Below are positions 6,416 to 6,466 of a stretch of DNA of 6,466 nucleotides, one piece after another. Origin of the DNA: Candidatus Latescibacterota bacterium (GTDB lineage: Bacteria; Latescibacterota; UBA2968); assembly GCA_018650745.1 (NCBI GenBank), contig JABIFK010000928.1, positions 1 to 6,466 on the forward strand, given 5' to 3'. Position numbers and translations under genes: made by a program. The notes below the pieces were generated by a model. The model had not been told where the DNA came from. It was given only the letters and a program-made list of their open reading frames with translations, and made no database searches. Positions within the stretch are counted from its first letter, which is position 1. Each line of letters begins with the position of its first letter.

Positions 6416-6466
6416 ATGAGTGAACTCGTATCCATGGTTCAATCTGTCGGGGGCCGCGCAATACCC
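6416..6466 (+). CDS. leuD: 3-isopropylmalate dehydratase small subunit, 5' end only
   Basis: Only the first 17 codons are visible (MSELVSMVQSVGGRAIP). The identification rests mainly on position: it starts eleven bases after leuC, has a GAGAGG Shine-Dalgarno (6404-6409) overlapping the leuC stop and six bases from the ATG, and leuD is the usual next gene. The visible GGRAIP fits the start of LeuD proteins, where a short Gly-x-Ala-x-Pro-like segment precedes the DxDTD-IIP motif that would lie just beyond the edge. An in-frame ATG at 6434 is a less likely start. LeuD supplies the swivelling substrate-binding domain of the isomerase. Confidence 0.85.
   Translation, partial: MSELVSMVQSVGGRAIP

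Noticed and set aside
5964..6461. A 165-codon open frame on the minus strand
   Set aside because: It is antisense to the 3' part of leuC, where the cluster-binding cysteine motifs are encoded on the plus strand. There is no recognisable domain.

Overview
The window holds the divergent start of two ordinary metabolic transcription units from a Gram-negative-type bacterium with moderate GC content. On the minus strand, from position 2244 off the left edge, is most of sucA, the thiamine-dependent E1 subunit of 2-oxoglutarate dehydrogenase (748 residues seen, C-terminus outside the window). On the plus strand, from 2887 to the right edge, is a tightly packed branched-chain amino acid operon: ilvH (acetolactate synthase small subunit), leuA (2-isopropylmalate synthase), leuC (isopropylmalate isomerase large subunit) and the first 17 codons of leuD (isomerase small subunit).

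The organism cannot be named from this sequence. A full-length 2-oxoglutarate dehydrogenase E1 points to an oxidative TCA cycle. The separate leuC and leuD genes and the SucA N-terminus fit many Gram-negative phyla. The leuD N-terminus and the RDAEQ variant in LeuA do not look like the enterobacterial versions, so a less-studied lineage is plausible, but this is inference.

The 642-base region between sucA and ilvH (2245-2886) has no convincing protein gene but is rich in signals. A sigma70-like promoter (TTGACA, 17-base spacer, TACCTT) reads left toward sucA, followed by a leader of about 135 bases with a small hairpin and repeated CATCAC words. A consensus promoter (TTGACA, 16-base spacer, TATAAT) reads right toward ilvH, with a palindrome across its -10 box and a second dyad about 30 bases upstream of its -35 box. 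The ilvH leader is about 325 bases long. It contains a small reading frame ending in leucine and isoleucine codons, with one hairpin over those codons and a larger one just after the stop. That layout suggests, without proving, amino-acid-dependent control of the operon.

Functionally, IlvH tunes acetolactate synthase to valine at the entry to the valine/leucine pathway. LeuA diverts 2-oxoisovalerate to leucine, and LeuCD isomerises the product. The catalytic partner ilvB is not next to ilvH here. No mobile element, CRISPR array, RNA gene or clearly new system was found. The most interesting material is the regulatory region and the odd gene order.
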